Both the position numbers and the translations under genes were made by a program. 64,000 nucleotides of DNA, from positions 4,989,001 to 5,053,000 of the forward strand of contig NZ_CP046908.1 of the NCBI RefSeq assembly GCF_009789575.1, read 5' to 3'. The notes below the pieces were generated by a model, which was given only the letters and a program-made list of their open reading frames with translations, had not been told where the DNA came from and ran no database searches. Of the stretch, positions 25,145 to 33,713 are shown one piece after another (the first letter of the stretch is position 1; every line of letters begins with the position of its first letter). The stretch is from Stappia indica (GTDB lineage Bacteria; Pseudomonadota; Alphaproteobacteria; Rhizobiales; Stappiaceae).

Positions 25145-26656
25145 ATGCAGCAGATCGGAACGAAATCGATGGGGCCCTGGCTGGACGGACGCAAGCGCAA
25201 CCTGGCGCTGGCGATCTACCTCGTATGCGCCGCCGTCATCATGGCTTTTGCCCTGTCCAATACGCACATGCTCGGCAGCGCCGGCGGCATTGCCGACGAG
25301 GTGCGCGCACAGGACGAACGCCACCTGGTGCGCAACGAGCTCGACCGTCAGGTCGAGATCCTGGCGGACGATCAGGCAAGGGTCTCTCACTGGGACGAGG
25401 CGGTGCGTGCGCTGGTCGCCCATATCGACTGGACCTTCGTCCGCGAGGAGATTGCCAACTGGCACTGGGAGGACTTCGGCATCCAGGTGACCGTCATGGT
25501 CGGCCCGGACAACCGTCCGCGCCTGCTGATCTTCGAGGACGACATCCGTGCCGAAGAGGAGGCGGAGGCGCATGTGGCGCTGGCCGCCGATCTCGTCGAG
25601 GCGGCCCGCGAGGCCTATGCCTCCGCAAGGGAGAGGCAGGGGAGTGGCTTCCGTATCTCCCGGCATCCGGTGCGCTCGCAGGACCCGCTCTATGTTTCCG
25701 ACGTGCGCGAGATCAACGGCGAGATCAACATGATCGTCGCCCAGGCCATCGTGCCCGACGACGATGCGCGCCTGCCGGACGGGGCGCCCAACGTTCTCCT
25801 GACCTTCAAGCCGCTGCTGCCGTCGATCATGACCGAGATCGGCCGCAAGCTCGGCCTGCGCGATTTCGCCATCCGTCCCGTCGATGCGGTGCCGCCGGAC
25901 AGCGACGTCATCCCGCTGGGGCGCGGGTCGCCGCGCTTCGTCGCCACCTGGGTCCGCAGCCATCCCTCCGCGGTGATCTGGCGCGAGGCGCTGCCGCTGC
26001 TGCTCGGCGTTCTGGTTCTGGCGGCCATCGCGCTCGGCTTCGTCGCGCTGCGCTTTGCCCGCAGCCTCCGCCGCCTGCAGCAGAGCGAGGAGCGCAACCG
26101 CTTCCTCGCCAATCACGACGCGCTGACGGGCCTGCCCAACCGTCTGCAGTTCGAGCAGGAGATGGAACGTGTCCTGCAGCGCAGCGAGCAGGACCGCTGC
26201 GCGGTCCTTTGCATCGATCTCGACCGCTTCAAGCAGGTCAATGACAGCTGGGGCCATGCCATCGGCGACCTGGTGATACGCACCGTGTCCGCCCGTATCC
26301 TGGATGTCGTCGGCGATCGCGGCATGTCCGCGCGGGTCGGCGGCGACGAGTTCATCGTGCTGCTGCGCGAAGGGCTGGACCGCAGCTCCGTGCTCGCCCT
26401 GTGCGACCGGATCGTCGCCAGCGTCTGCTCGGAGATCGTGTTCGACGGCGGTCGCGCCTCGGTCGGGGCCAGCATCGGCGTTGCCTGGTGGCCGGACGAC
26501 GCGCTGACCGCCAAGTCGGTGATCCGCAGCGCCGACGAGGCGCTCTACCGTGCCAAGCAGGACGGCCGCGGCCGCACCTTCCTTGCGGCCGGCATCGCCC
26601 ATCCGCCGGTGCCGCCGACACCCGGCAGGGGCGCAGATCCGTCTCCTGCCGTCTGA
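25145..26656 (+). CDS. Membrane diguanylate cyclase with CHASE4 sensor domain
   Basis: A 503-aa protein with two membrane segments (LALAIYLVCAAVIMAFALS near residues 20-38 and ALPLLLGVLVLAAIALGFVALRFA near 282-305) flanking a periplasmic CHASE4 domain (DDQARVSHWDEAVRALVAHIDWTFVREEIANW). The C-terminal GGDEF domain has DALTGLPNR and an intact active site RVGGDEFIVLL. The residues five before GGDEF are not RxxD, so the product-inhibition I-site is absent. It should synthesise c-di-GMP in response to an external cue. The start is uncertain: ATG 25145 is used, with ATG 25085 also in frame. Confidence 0.88.
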   Translation: MQQIGTKSMGPWLDGRKRNLALAIYLVCAAVIMAFALSNTHMLGSAGGIADEVRAQDERHLVRNELDRQVEILADDQARVSHWDEAVRALVAHIDWTFVREEIANWHWEDFGIQVTVMVGPDNRPRLLIFEDDIRAEEEAEAHVALAADLVEAAREAYASARERQGSGFRISRHPVRSQDPLYVSDVREINGEINMIVAQAIVPDDDARLPDGAPNVLLTFKPLLPSIMTEIGRKLGLRDFAIRPVDAVPPDSDVIPLGRGSPRFVATWVRSHPSAVIWREALPLLLGVLVLAAIALGFVALRFARSLRRLQQSEERNRFLANHDALTGLPNRLQFEQEMERVLQRSEQDRCAVLCIDLDRFKQVNDSWGHAIGDLVIRTVSARILDVVGDRGMSARVGGDEFIVLLREGLDRSSVLALCDRIVASVCSEIVFDGGRASVGASIGVAWWPDDALTAKSVIRSADEALYRAKQDGRGRTFLAAGIAHPPVPPTPGRGADPSPAV

Positions 26657-26679
26657 CGCCGGCCGTGCCGGCGCGGCGT

Positions 26680-26871
26680 TCAGCGTTGCGCTGGCTTGGC
26701 CGTTTCCAGTCGTGACGCGTCGATCAGGTGGCACTCTGCCAGTCCGTTCGGTGTTTCCTCGCAGACATGCGTTTTGCGCGGATCGCCGGGCGCGCAGGCC
26801 GCGGCCATTAACGGCAGGATCGCAGCGAGACAGCGCAATCGGGTTTTCGTGGTGCGGGACCCCTTTCGCAT
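26680..26871 (-). CDS. Small predicted lipoprotein, hypothetical
   Basis: A 63-aa open frame with a basic N-terminus, a hydrophobic stretch and a lipobox LMAAAC (Cys near residue 26), then a hydrophilic tail with two further cysteines (HVCEETPNGLAEC). It looks like a short periplasmic lipoprotein. No named family recognised. It starts eight bases after the VOC gene stop on the same strand and may be cotranscribed. Confidence 0.55.
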   Translation of the reverse strand: MRKGSRTTKTRLRCLAAILPLMAAACAPGDPRKTHVCEETPNGLAECHLIDASRLETAKPAQR

Positions 26872-26879
26872 CGCCGGTC

Positions 26880-27272
26880 TCACATCGGCAAGGACAGCTG
26901 CCAGGACAGGCCGAACCGGTCCGTCAGCCAGCCGAAACGCGGGCTGAAGCCGTAATTGTCGGGCGGCATCAACACCTTGCCCCCTTCGGAAAGCCGGGCG
27001 AAGGCCGCGTCCAGCGTTTCCGCACCGCCCATCTCGACGAAGAGCGACATCGACGGCGTGAAGTCGAAATCGTGCGGGATAGGGCTGTCGATCACGATCA
27101 GGCTCTGGCCGGCAAAGGACGCCTTCGCCATGCGCACCGTGCCGGGCGCGGCCGTGTCGTCGCCGTTGAGCTCCAGCATGTCGATGGTAAAGTCGGGAAA
27201 CACCGCCTCGTAGGTCTCCAGCGCAGCCCGCGCGTTGCCCTGGAACATCAGGTGTGTGAACGCTCTGCTCAT
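26880..27272 (-). CDS. VOC-superfamily protein, PhnB-like
   Basis: A 130-aa protein of the glyoxalase/VOC fold: THLMFQGNARAALETYEAVFPDFTIDMLEL, then MSLFVEMGGAETLDAAFARLSEGGKVLMPPDNYGFSPRFGWLTDRFGLSWQL. The ending resembles the 3-demethylubiquinone-9 methyltransferase-like (PhnB) group. The biochemical role of these single-domain proteins is generally unknown. The ATG at 27272 was chosen because it begins the conserved segment. Confidence 0.78.
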   Translation of the reverse strand: MSRAFTHLMFQGNARAALETYEAVFPDFTIDMLELNGDDTAAPGTVRMAKASFAGQSLIVIDSPIPHDFDFTPSMSLFVEMGGAETLDAAFARLSEGGKVLMPPDNYGFSPRFGWLTDRFGLSWQLSLPM

Positions 27273-27376
27273 GTGCTTTCGGCCCTGTCGCTGTTGGCGG
27301 TTCCTTGTCCTTGACCACAATGCAGGTTGCAGTCCTTGCACGCAAGGGTGGTGCCGGCCCGTCAGGCGGCAGTGCG

Positions 27377-27470
27377 TGCGGCGATTGGGCGATGCAATCT
27401 CCGCAGTCTGTGCGGCGATTATTTGCGGATGCGGCGAATGAGAGCTATATTCTCCGCAAAGGATGCGGAG
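27377..27470 (+). promoter_or_regulatory. Promoter with repeated TGCGG/CCGCA motifs upstream of the Fic gene
   Basis: TTGCGG (27423-27428) and TATATT (27446-27451) are 17 bases apart. TTTGCGGA (27422-27429) and TCCGCAAA (27453-27460) form a perfect 8-bp dyad covering the -35 element and the probable start site. CTCCGCA (27452-27458) also pairs with TGCGGAG (27464-27470) across the start codon. Two direct copies of TGCGGCGATT lie upstream (27377-27386, 27411-27420). The arrangement suggests tight autoregulation and an almost leaderless mRNA. Confidence 0.55.
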
Positions 27471-28599
27471 AATGACGGCCTATATCCATCAACTGGGCGA
27501 CTGGCCGAAGGTCCGCTTCGACCATGCGGCGGTCTCCGGCCCGCTGGCGGCCGTGCGTCACCGGCAGGGGCGGCTGGCCGGACGCATGGACGCGCTCGGC
27601 TTCGAGACGCGCGCCGAGGCGGTCCTGGAGACCCTGACGGCTGATGTCGTCAAGTCGAGCGAGATCGAGGGCGAGATCCTGGAGCGTAGCCAGGTGCGCT
27701 CCTCCATCGCCAGACGCCTCGGCATGGATATCGGCGGCCTGCCGCCGGTCGACCGCAATGTCGAGGGCGTCGTCGAGATGACGCTCGATGCCGTCGGCGC
27801 GTTCGAGGCGCCTTTGACCGCAGAGCGCCTGTTCGCCTGGCACGCGGCGCTGTTCCCGACGGGCCGCAGCGGCATGCTGCGCATCGCCGTCGGCCGCTGG
27901 CGCGACGAAGCGGCCGGGCCCATGCAGGTCGTCTCGGGCCCCTTCGGCCGCGAGAAGGTCCATTTCGAGGCCCCGCCCGCCGACCGCATCGCGGCGGAGA
28001 TGACGATCTTCCTCGACTGGTTCGAGAGCCCGGACCCGCTCGATCCCGTCTTGCGGGCCGCGCTCGCGCATCTGTGGTTCGTCACCATCCACCCTTTCGA
28101 GGATGGCAACGGCCGCATCGCGCGCGCCATCGGCGACATGGCGCTCGCCCGCTCCGAAGGCAGCGGCCAGCGCTTCTACAGCCTGTCCTCGCAGATCCGG
28201 CAGGACCGCAAGGGCTATTACGAGATCCTCGAGTGCACCCAGAAGGGCGACCTCGACATCACGCCCTGGCTGCTGTGGTTTCTCGCCTGCCTCGACCGCG
28301 CGCTCGACGATTCCGCCCGCATTCTGGAAGACGTGCTGCGCAAGGCGGCGTTCTGGCAGGGTCTGGCCGGCGAACCGCTCGGCGAACGCCAGCGCAAGGT
28401 GCTCAACCGCCTGCTCGACGGCTTCGACGGCAAGCTCACCTCGTCGAAATGGGCGAAGCTGACGAAGACCTCGCCCGATACGGCGCTGCGCGACATCAAC
28501 GACCTCGTCGCCCGCGGCATCCTTGTGCGCGATCCCGGCGGCGGCCGCTCGACCAGCTATTCGCTGGTGCTGCCGGATGCCTTGCCGGGGCGCCCCTGA
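27463..28599 (+). CDS. Fic-family protein with DUF4172 N-terminus and C-terminal winged helix
   Basis: A 378-aa protein. Residues 5-45 match a DUF4172-like segment (YIHQLGDWPKVRFD). The inhibitory motif SSEIEG lies at about 65-70 and the Fic core HPFEDGNGR at 210-218, both intact; this is a class II architecture with inhibition in cis. Fic enzymes usually transfer AMP to target hydroxyl groups. The last 70 residues (VLNRLLDGFDGKLTSSKWAKLTKTSPDTALRDINDLVARGILVRDPGGGRSTSY) form a winged helix. No antitoxin gene is adjacent. The start is ATG 27463 or 27472, both very near the predicted transcription start. Confidence 0.88.
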   Translation: MRRMTAYIHQLGDWPKVRFDHAAVSGPLAAVRHRQGRLAGRMDALGFETRAEAVLETLTADVVKSSEIEGEILERSQVRSSIARRLGMDIGGLPPVDRNVEGVVEMTLDAVGAFEAPLTAERLFAWHAALFPTGRSGMLRIAVGRWRDEAAGPMQVVSGPFGREKVHFEAPPADRIAAEMTIFLDWFESPDPLDPVLRAALAHLWFVTIHPFEDGNGRIARAIGDMALARSEGSGQRFYSLSSQIRQDRKGYYEILECTQKGDLDITPWLLWFLACLDRALDDSARILEDVLRKAAFWQGLAGEPLGERQRKVLNRLLDGFDGKLTSSKWAKLTKTSPDTALRDINDLVARGILVRDPGGGRSTSYSLVLPDALPGRP

Positions 28600-28688
28600 G
28601 ATCCCGCCCGTGCGACGATTGCCGTTTTGCCTCAACCGCCTATGATCGCGCGACCCGTTTGCACGCTCGCTTGTGAGGAGATCTTTTC

Positions 28689-29537
28689 ATGAAACTCGTC
28701 CGTTTCGGACCTGCCGGCACTGAGCGCCCCGGCCTTGTCGATGCGCGCGGGCGCATCCGCGATCTTTCCGCCCATGTCGACGATATCGCCGGCAAGGCCC
28801 TCTCCGACGAGGGGTTCGCCCGCATTGCCGCGCTCGACCCTGCTTCGCTGCCGCTGGTGGAGGAGGGCACGCGCATCGGTCCCTGCGTCGGCCAGGTCGG
28901 CAAGTTCGTCTGTATCGGCCTCAATTATTCCGACCATGCGGCCGAAGCCGGCCTCGACGTGCCGCCCGAGCCCATCGTCTTCATGAAGGCGACCTCGGCG
29001 ATCTGCGGTCCCGACGACGGCATCGAGCTGCCGCGCGGCTCTGTCGCCACCGACTGGGAGGTGGAGCTTGCCGTCGTCATCGGCCGTCACGCCAAATACG
29101 TGTCCGAGGCCGATGCGCTCTCCCATGTCGCGGGTTACTGCGTCGCCAACGACGTGTCCGAGCGCGATTTCCAGACCAAGCGTGCCGGCCAGTGGACCAA
29201 GGGCAAGTCGGCCGACACGTTCGGCCCGCTCGGCCCCTGGCTCGTCACCCGCGACGAGGTGAGCGACCCGCAGGCGCTGTCCCTGTGGCTCGATCTCAAC
29301 GGCAAGCGCATGCAGACCGGCTCCACCGCCACCATGATCTTCGGCGTGGCGAAGGTGATTTCCTACCTGTCGCAGATGATGAGCCTGCATCCGGGCGACG
29401 TCATCTCCACCGGCACGCCGCCGGGCGTCGGCATGGGCATCAAGCCGGCCCCGGTCTATCTGAAGCCGGGCGACCGGCTGGCGCTCGGCATCGACGGTCT
29501 CGGCACGCAGACCCAGCTGGTGCGCGCCGCCGACTGA
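28689..29537 (+). CDS. Fumarylacetoacetate hydrolase-family protein
   Basis: A 282-aa FAH-fold protein with metal-site segments DWEVELAVVIG (about residues 119-129) and ANDVSERDFQ, and GDVISTGTPPGVGMG near 236-250. The family includes ureidoglycolate lyase-like, 2-keto-4-pentenoate and acylpyruvate enzymes. The length and KTTSAICGPDDGIELP-type region resemble proteins often called ureidoglycolate lyase, but the substrate cannot be fixed. TGTGAGGAG precedes the ATG at 28689. It stands alone, convergent with the helicase gene. Confidence 0.82.
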   Translation: MKLVRFGPAGTERPGLVDARGRIRDLSAHVDDIAGKALSDEGFARIAALDPASLPLVEEGTRIGPCVGQVGKFVCIGLNYSDHAAEAGLDVPPEPIVFMKATSAICGPDDGIELPRGSVATDWEVELAVVIGRHAKYVSEADALSHVAGYCVANDVSERDFQTKRAGQWTKGKSADTFGPLGPWLVTRDEVSDPQALSLWLDLNGKRMQTGSTATMIFGVAKVISYLSQMMSLHPGDVISTGTPPGVGMGIKPAPVYLKPGDRLALGIDGLGTQTQLVRAAD

Positions 29538-29578
29538 GCGCGGCGGAACGGGGCGGGGAGCCTCGATCAGAAACGAAA

Positions 29579-29611
29579 AACGCCGGCGCGGGGTGACCCC
29601 GCGCCGGCGTT
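29579..29611. terminator. Bidirectional terminator between the FAH-family gene and the helicase gene
   Basis: AACGCCGGCGCGGGG (29579-29593) pairs perfectly with its complement at 29597-29611 over a TGA loop. A-rich sequence precedes and CGTTTT follows, so it can act for both converging genes. Confidence 0.85.
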
Positions 29612-29641
29612 CGTTTTCAAGCGTGTTTCGGCGTTGCCGCG

Positions 29642-31075
29642 TTAAGCGGGCTGGAACGAGCGGACACGTCCGCGCTCGCCGCTGTGATCGCGCGGCTTGG
29701 CGCTCTGCGGGCGGCTGTTGCGCTGCTGCTGGCCGGCGCGGAAGCCGTCGGTGCGGCCTTCATGCTGGCCATGGCCGGCCGGCTTGTCCTTGCGTGCGCC
29801 GCCGTTGCCGTTGGCAGCGCCGCGGAAGCCGCGAGCCTCGCCGCGACCTTCATCGCGTGCGCCACCTTCGACGCGCGGGCGGAAGGGCTTGCGCTGCTGC
29901 TGCTGCTGGCCGCGGCCACCGCCGCCGCGCGACTGCTTGCGCGGTGCCGGGCCGTCGTCCTCGCGCTCGACCAGCACCTTGCCGATCAGCTTCTCGATGT
30001 CGCGCAGGAACGGACGCTCCTCGCGGTCGCAGAACGAGACGGCGATGCCGCTCTTGCCGGCGCGCGCGGTACGGCCGATGCGGTGCACATAGGCCTCCGG
30101 CACGTTCGGCAGCTCGTAGTTGACGACATGCGACACGCCGTCGACGTCGATGCCGCGTGCGGCGATGTCGGTCGCCACCAGCACCGGGGTGCGGCCGGAG
30201 CGGAAGTTGTCGAGCGCCTTCTGGCGCTGGCTCTGGCTCTTGTTGCCGTGGATCGCCGCGGCGGACAGGCCGGCCTGCTCCAGCTGCTTGGTCACCTTGT
30301 CGGCGCCGTGCTTGGTGCGGGTGAAGACGATCGCGCGGTCCATGTCCTCGCTGCGCAGCACGTCGACAAGCGCCTGGCGCTTGGCATCGCGCTCGATCAG
30401 GAGAACCTTCTGCTCGATGCGGTCGATCGGCTTGGAGGCCGGAGCCACCGCGATTTCCTGCGGGTTGGTCAGGAAGTCCTCGGCCAGCGCGCGGATCGGC
30501 TTCGGCATGGTTGCCGACAGCAGCACCGTCTGGCGGTCGCGCGGCAGGCTCGCCAGGATCTGGCGGATCGCCGGCAGGAAGCCGAGGTCGAGCATGTGGT
30601 CGGCCTCGTCCAGCACCACGGTCGTGGTCTTGTCGAGGCGGATCGCGCCGCCCTGCATGTGGTCGATCAGGCGGCCCGGCGTTGCGACGAGAATGTCGAC
30701 GCCGCGTGCCATGGCGCGCACCTGCGGGAAGGGACGGACGCCGCCGACGACGACGGTGGCCGAATGGCGCACTTTCTGGCCGTAGGCGCGGATGCTGTCG
30801 GCGATCTGGGCGGCGAGCTCGCGCGTCGGGGCGAGGATCAGCGCGCCGCAGGTCTTCGGCTCGGGCCGGTTGTTCTGCTCGACGATGCGGTTGAGCAGCG
30901 GCAGAACGAAGGATGCGGTCTTGCCGGTGCCGGTCTGGGCGAGGCCCAGCACGTCGGCGCCAGACATGATTGCGGGAATGCCCTGCGCCTGGATCGGCGT
31001 CGGGGAAGTATAGCCCTCGGCCGCAAGGGCCTGGAGGATCGGCTCGGCGAGGCCGAGGTCGTTGAACGTGGTCAA
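29642..31075 (-). CDS. DEAD-box ATP-dependent RNA helicase, RhlE-like
   Basis: A 477-aa helicase: Q motif region (FNDLGLAEPILQALAAEGYTSPTPIQAQGIP), motif I AQTGTGKT, PTRELA, TPGR, VLDEADHMLDLGF, SAT, and HRIGRTARAG. The C-terminal 110 residues are Arg/Gly/Gln-rich (RGGGGRGQQQQQ), a typical RNA-binding tail. It would remodel structured RNA in ribosome assembly or mRNA decay. The start is TTG at 31075, five bases after AGGAG and giving the normal MTTFNDLGL N-terminus; in-frame extensions upstream have no family support. Confidence 0.9.
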   Translation of the reverse strand: MTTFNDLGLAEPILQALAAEGYTSPTPIQAQGIPAIMSGADVLGLAQTGTGKTASFVLPLLNRIVEQNNRPEPKTCGALILAPTRELAAQIADSIRAYGQKVRHSATVVVGGVRPFPQVRAMARGVDILVATPGRLIDHMQGGAIRLDKTTTVVLDEADHMLDLGFLPAIRQILASLPRDRQTVLLSATMPKPIRALAEDFLTNPQEIAVAPASKPIDRIEQKVLLIERDAKRQALVDVLRSEDMDRAIVFTRTKHGADKVTKQLEQAGLSAAAIHGNKSQSQRQKALDNFRSGRTPVLVATDIAARGIDVDGVSHVVNYELPNVPEAYVHRIGRTARAGKSGIAVSFCDREERPFLRDIEKLIGKVLVEREDDGPAPRKQSRGGGGRGQQQQQRKPFRPRVEGGARDEGRGEARGFRGAANGNGGARKDKPAGHGQHEGRTDGFRAGQQQRNSRPQSAKPRDHSGERGRVRSFQPA

Positions 31076-31374
31076 GCGGACTCCTTGCTCGCGCCGACAC
31101 GCCATCATGGGCGAGCGGTCGCGGTCCGTGTCAGTCGTGAAGGGAGCTTGCGCAGATCAGCTGCCTTGGGGGCGCGCCGGCACCGGGAACGGACCGTGTT
31201 TTGTCCGTCGCTCGGGTAGCAGCGCTTCATATCGGCAACGATCGGGAGGAAGGTTGCGTCTGGGCGCCGGTCACGAAAGGCTCGTGTCTCCACGCGGACG
31301 CCGTTGGCAGGCATAGACCACGTTTGATGTTGCGATGCAATGAAAATCGCTTGTGCAGCCCTTTCCGCCAATTT

Positions 31375-31388
31375 GGAACAAAAATTCC
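31375..31388. promoter_or_regulatory. Candidate IolR operator, distal site
   Basis: GGAACAAAAATTCC fits the GGAA-N6-TTCC palindrome reported for the RpiR-type inositol repressor IolR in rhizobia. It lies 388 bp before iolC. The surrounding gap, 31076-31775, has no supportable gene. Confidence 0.5.
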
Positions 31389-31703
31389 ATATGCTGTTTA
31401 TGCACGGCTGTGCAATACGCCGCACCGGCCATCTTCGCTGCCGGAGGAGGTGGGTGGGGGTCCCGGTTGGGCCCCGTCGGGCCGGCGCGGGCAGGCACTG
31501 CGACCGGGTGTGGCGATTGCTCCGCGACCGGTGTCCACGGTGGAAAGATCGGCTGTTGCGTGATTCTCTAGGGGCTTGATAACAGGCCGAAACCGGCCAA
31601 TCCGCAGGGTGCTGCCCGTGGTTTCAGCCTTGCCTGCCTGCGTTGCCTCTCATCCGGTTATCCACCATGCGCGGGCGATAAAGCGGTTGCAGTCGGTCAA
31701 AAT

Positions 31704-31717
31704 GGAATTTATGTTCC
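31704..31717. promoter_or_regulatory. Candidate IolR operator, proximal site
   Basis: GGAATTTATGTTCC is a second GGAA-N6-TTCC site, extended by AAAAT before and GTTTT after (one mismatch in the 9-bp arms). It ends 58 bp before the iolC start codon. No iolR gene is in the window, so the repressor must be encoded elsewhere. Confidence 0.6.
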
Positions 31718-31775
31718 GTTTTGTGGCGCCTGCGCGGGCGTCTCGGCGGTTCCGCGAGGTCGGGGAGAGGTTGTC

Positions 31776-33713
31776 ATGGGTTCGCAGCAGGGTCGGGACG
31801 CGCGGCCGCTCGATGTCATCACCATCGGCCGCGCCTCGGTCGATCTCTACGGTTCCCAGGTCGGCGGCCGGCTGGAGGACATGCGCGGCTTTGCCAAGTA
31901 TATCGGCGGCTCGCCCACCAACATGGCTGCCGGCACCGCCCGGCTCGGCCTGCGCTCCGCGCTGATCACCCGTGTCGGCGACGAGCACATGGGCCGCTTC
32001 ATCCGCGAAGAGCTGGTGCGCGAGGGCGTCGACGTGCGCGGCGTCAGGACCGATCCGGAGCGGCTGACGGCACTGGTGCTCCTCGGCATTCGCGACCGCG
32101 AGCAGTTTCCGCTGATCTTCTACCGCGAGAACTGCGCCGACATGGCGCTGGACGAGGGCGACATCGACCCGGACTTCATCGCCGAGGCCGGCTGCGTCAC
32201 CGTCACCGGCACCCACCTGTCGAACCCGCGTACCGAGGCGGCGGTGCTGAAGGCCCTGCGCCTTGCCCGCGAATGCGGCGCCCGCACCGCGCTCGATATC
32301 GACTATCGGCCCAATCTCTGGGGCCTTGCCGGGCACGATGCCGGCGAAAGCCGCTTCATCGCGTCCCGCGCCGTGACCGCCAAGCTGCAGTCGCATCTTC
32401 ATCTCTTCGACCTGATCGTCGGTACGGAGGAGGAGTTCCACATCGCCGGCGGGACCACCGATACGCTGGCGGCCCTCGGCGCCGTGCGCGCGGTTTCGGC
32501 CGCAACGCTCGTGTGCAAGCGCGGGCCGATGGGCGCAGTCGCCTTCGAGGGCGAGATTCCCGGCGACCTCGACCAGGGCATCTCCGGCCCCGGCTTTCCC
32601 ATCGAGGTGTTCAATGTGCTCGGCGCCGGCGACGGTTTCATGTCCGGGCTCTTGCGCGGCTGGCTGCGCGAGGAGGGCTGGGAGCGGGCGCTCACCTATG
32701 CCAATGCCTGCGGCGCGCTCGCCGTCTCGCGGCACGGCTGCACGCCGTCCTATCCGAGCTGGGAGGAGCTGTGCTTCTTCCTGGAGCGCGGCGTGCGCGT
32801 GCCGGCGCTGCGCAAGGACGCGGAGCTGGAGCAGATCCACTGGTCGACCACCCGCAAGGGCGACTGGCCGCAAATGCGCGTCTTCGCCTTCGACCACCGC
32901 AAACAGCTCGAGGATCTCGCCGCCGAGCTCGGCGCCGACGCGTCCCGCATTCCCGCCTTCAAGACGCTCTGCCTTGCCGCCGCCCGCCGGGTGCAGGCCG
33001 GCCGGCCCGGCTACGGCATCCTCAGCGACGGCCGGCTCGGCGAGGAGGCGCTGTTTGCCGCCGCCGGCACCGGCCTTTGGATTGGCCGTCCGGTGGAGCT
33101 GCCCGGCTCGCGGCCGCTGGAGCTGGAGATCGGCCCGGACTACGGCAGCGGCCTTGCCGAATGGCCAGCCGACCATGTGGTCAAGGTCCTGTGCTTCTGC
33201 CATCCGGACGACGACGAGGCAATGCGCGCGAACCAGGAAGCGACGGTGCTGCGGCTGGCGCGGGCGGCCCGCGCCAACGGGCTGGAACTGCTGCTGGAGG
33301 TGATCCCGTCCAAGGTCGGACCGGTCGGCGACGACACCACGGCGACGCTGATCCGCCGCTTCTACGAGATCGGCGTCTATCCCGACTGGTGGAAGCTGGA
33401 GCCCTCCGTCTCCGCCGCCGCCTGGGCGCAGACCTGCGCCGCGATTTCCGAGAACGATCCGCACGTGCGGGGCATTGTCGTGCTCGGTCTCGACGCGCCG
33501 ATGGAGGAGCTGGAGGCCAGTTTCGCGGAGGCCGCCCGCTTCCCGCTGGTCAAGGGCTTCGCCGTCGGGCGCACCATCTTCTTCGAGGCGGCGCGCGGCT
33601 GGCTCGATGGCACGCTTGACGAGGAGGGCGCGATCGCGCTCATGGCGTCGAAATACGAAACGCTTTGCGCGGCCTGGGACCGGGCGCGGGCGGCAGACGG
33701 GAGAGCGGCATGA
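31776..33713 (+). CDS. iolC: Bifunctional 5-dehydro-2-deoxygluconokinase / DUF2090 aldolase-like protein
   Basis: A 645-aa fusion. Residues about 13-330 are a PfkB sugar kinase with GGSPTNMAAGTARLG and the catalytic NVLGAGDGFMSGLLRGW. Residues about 345-635 are DUF2090, a class I-aldolase-like domain (MRVFAFDHRKQLEDLA, LLEVIPSK, WWKLEPS, GFAVGRTIFFEAARGWLDG). The kinase phosphorylates 5-dehydro-2-deoxygluconate; the second domain may cleave the phosphorylated product to malonate semialdehyde and DHAP, replacing IolJ. GGGGAGAGG precedes the ATG. It overlaps iolD by ATGA. Confidence 0.92.
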   Translation: MGSQQGRDARPLDVITIGRASVDLYGSQVGGRLEDMRGFAKYIGGSPTNMAAGTARLGLRSALITRVGDEHMGRFIREELVREGVDVRGVRTDPERLTALVLLGIRDREQFPLIFYRENCADMALDEGDIDPDFIAEAGCVTVTGTHLSNPRTEAAVLKALRLARECGARTALDIDYRPNLWGLAGHDAGESRFIASRAVTAKLQSHLHLFDLIVGTEEEFHIAGGTTDTLAALGAVRAVSAATLVCKRGPMGAVAFEGEIPGDLDQGISGPGFPIEVFNVLGAGDGFMSGLLRGWLREEGWERALTYANACGALAVSRHGCTPSYPSWEELCFFLERGVRVPALRKDAELEQIHWSTTRKGDWPQMRVFAFDHRKQLEDLAAELGADASRIPAFKTLCLAAARRVQAGRPGYGILSDGRLGEEALFAAAGTGLWIGRPVELPGSRPLELEIGPDYGSGLAEWPADHVVKVLCFCHPDDDEAMRANQEATVLRLARAARANGLELLLEVIPSKVGPVGDDTTATLIRRFYEIGVYPDWWKLEPSVSAAAWAQTCAAISENDPHVRGIVVLGLDAPMEELEASFAEAARFPLVKGFAVGRTIFFEAARGWLDGTLDEEGAIALMASKYETLCAAWDRARAADGRAA

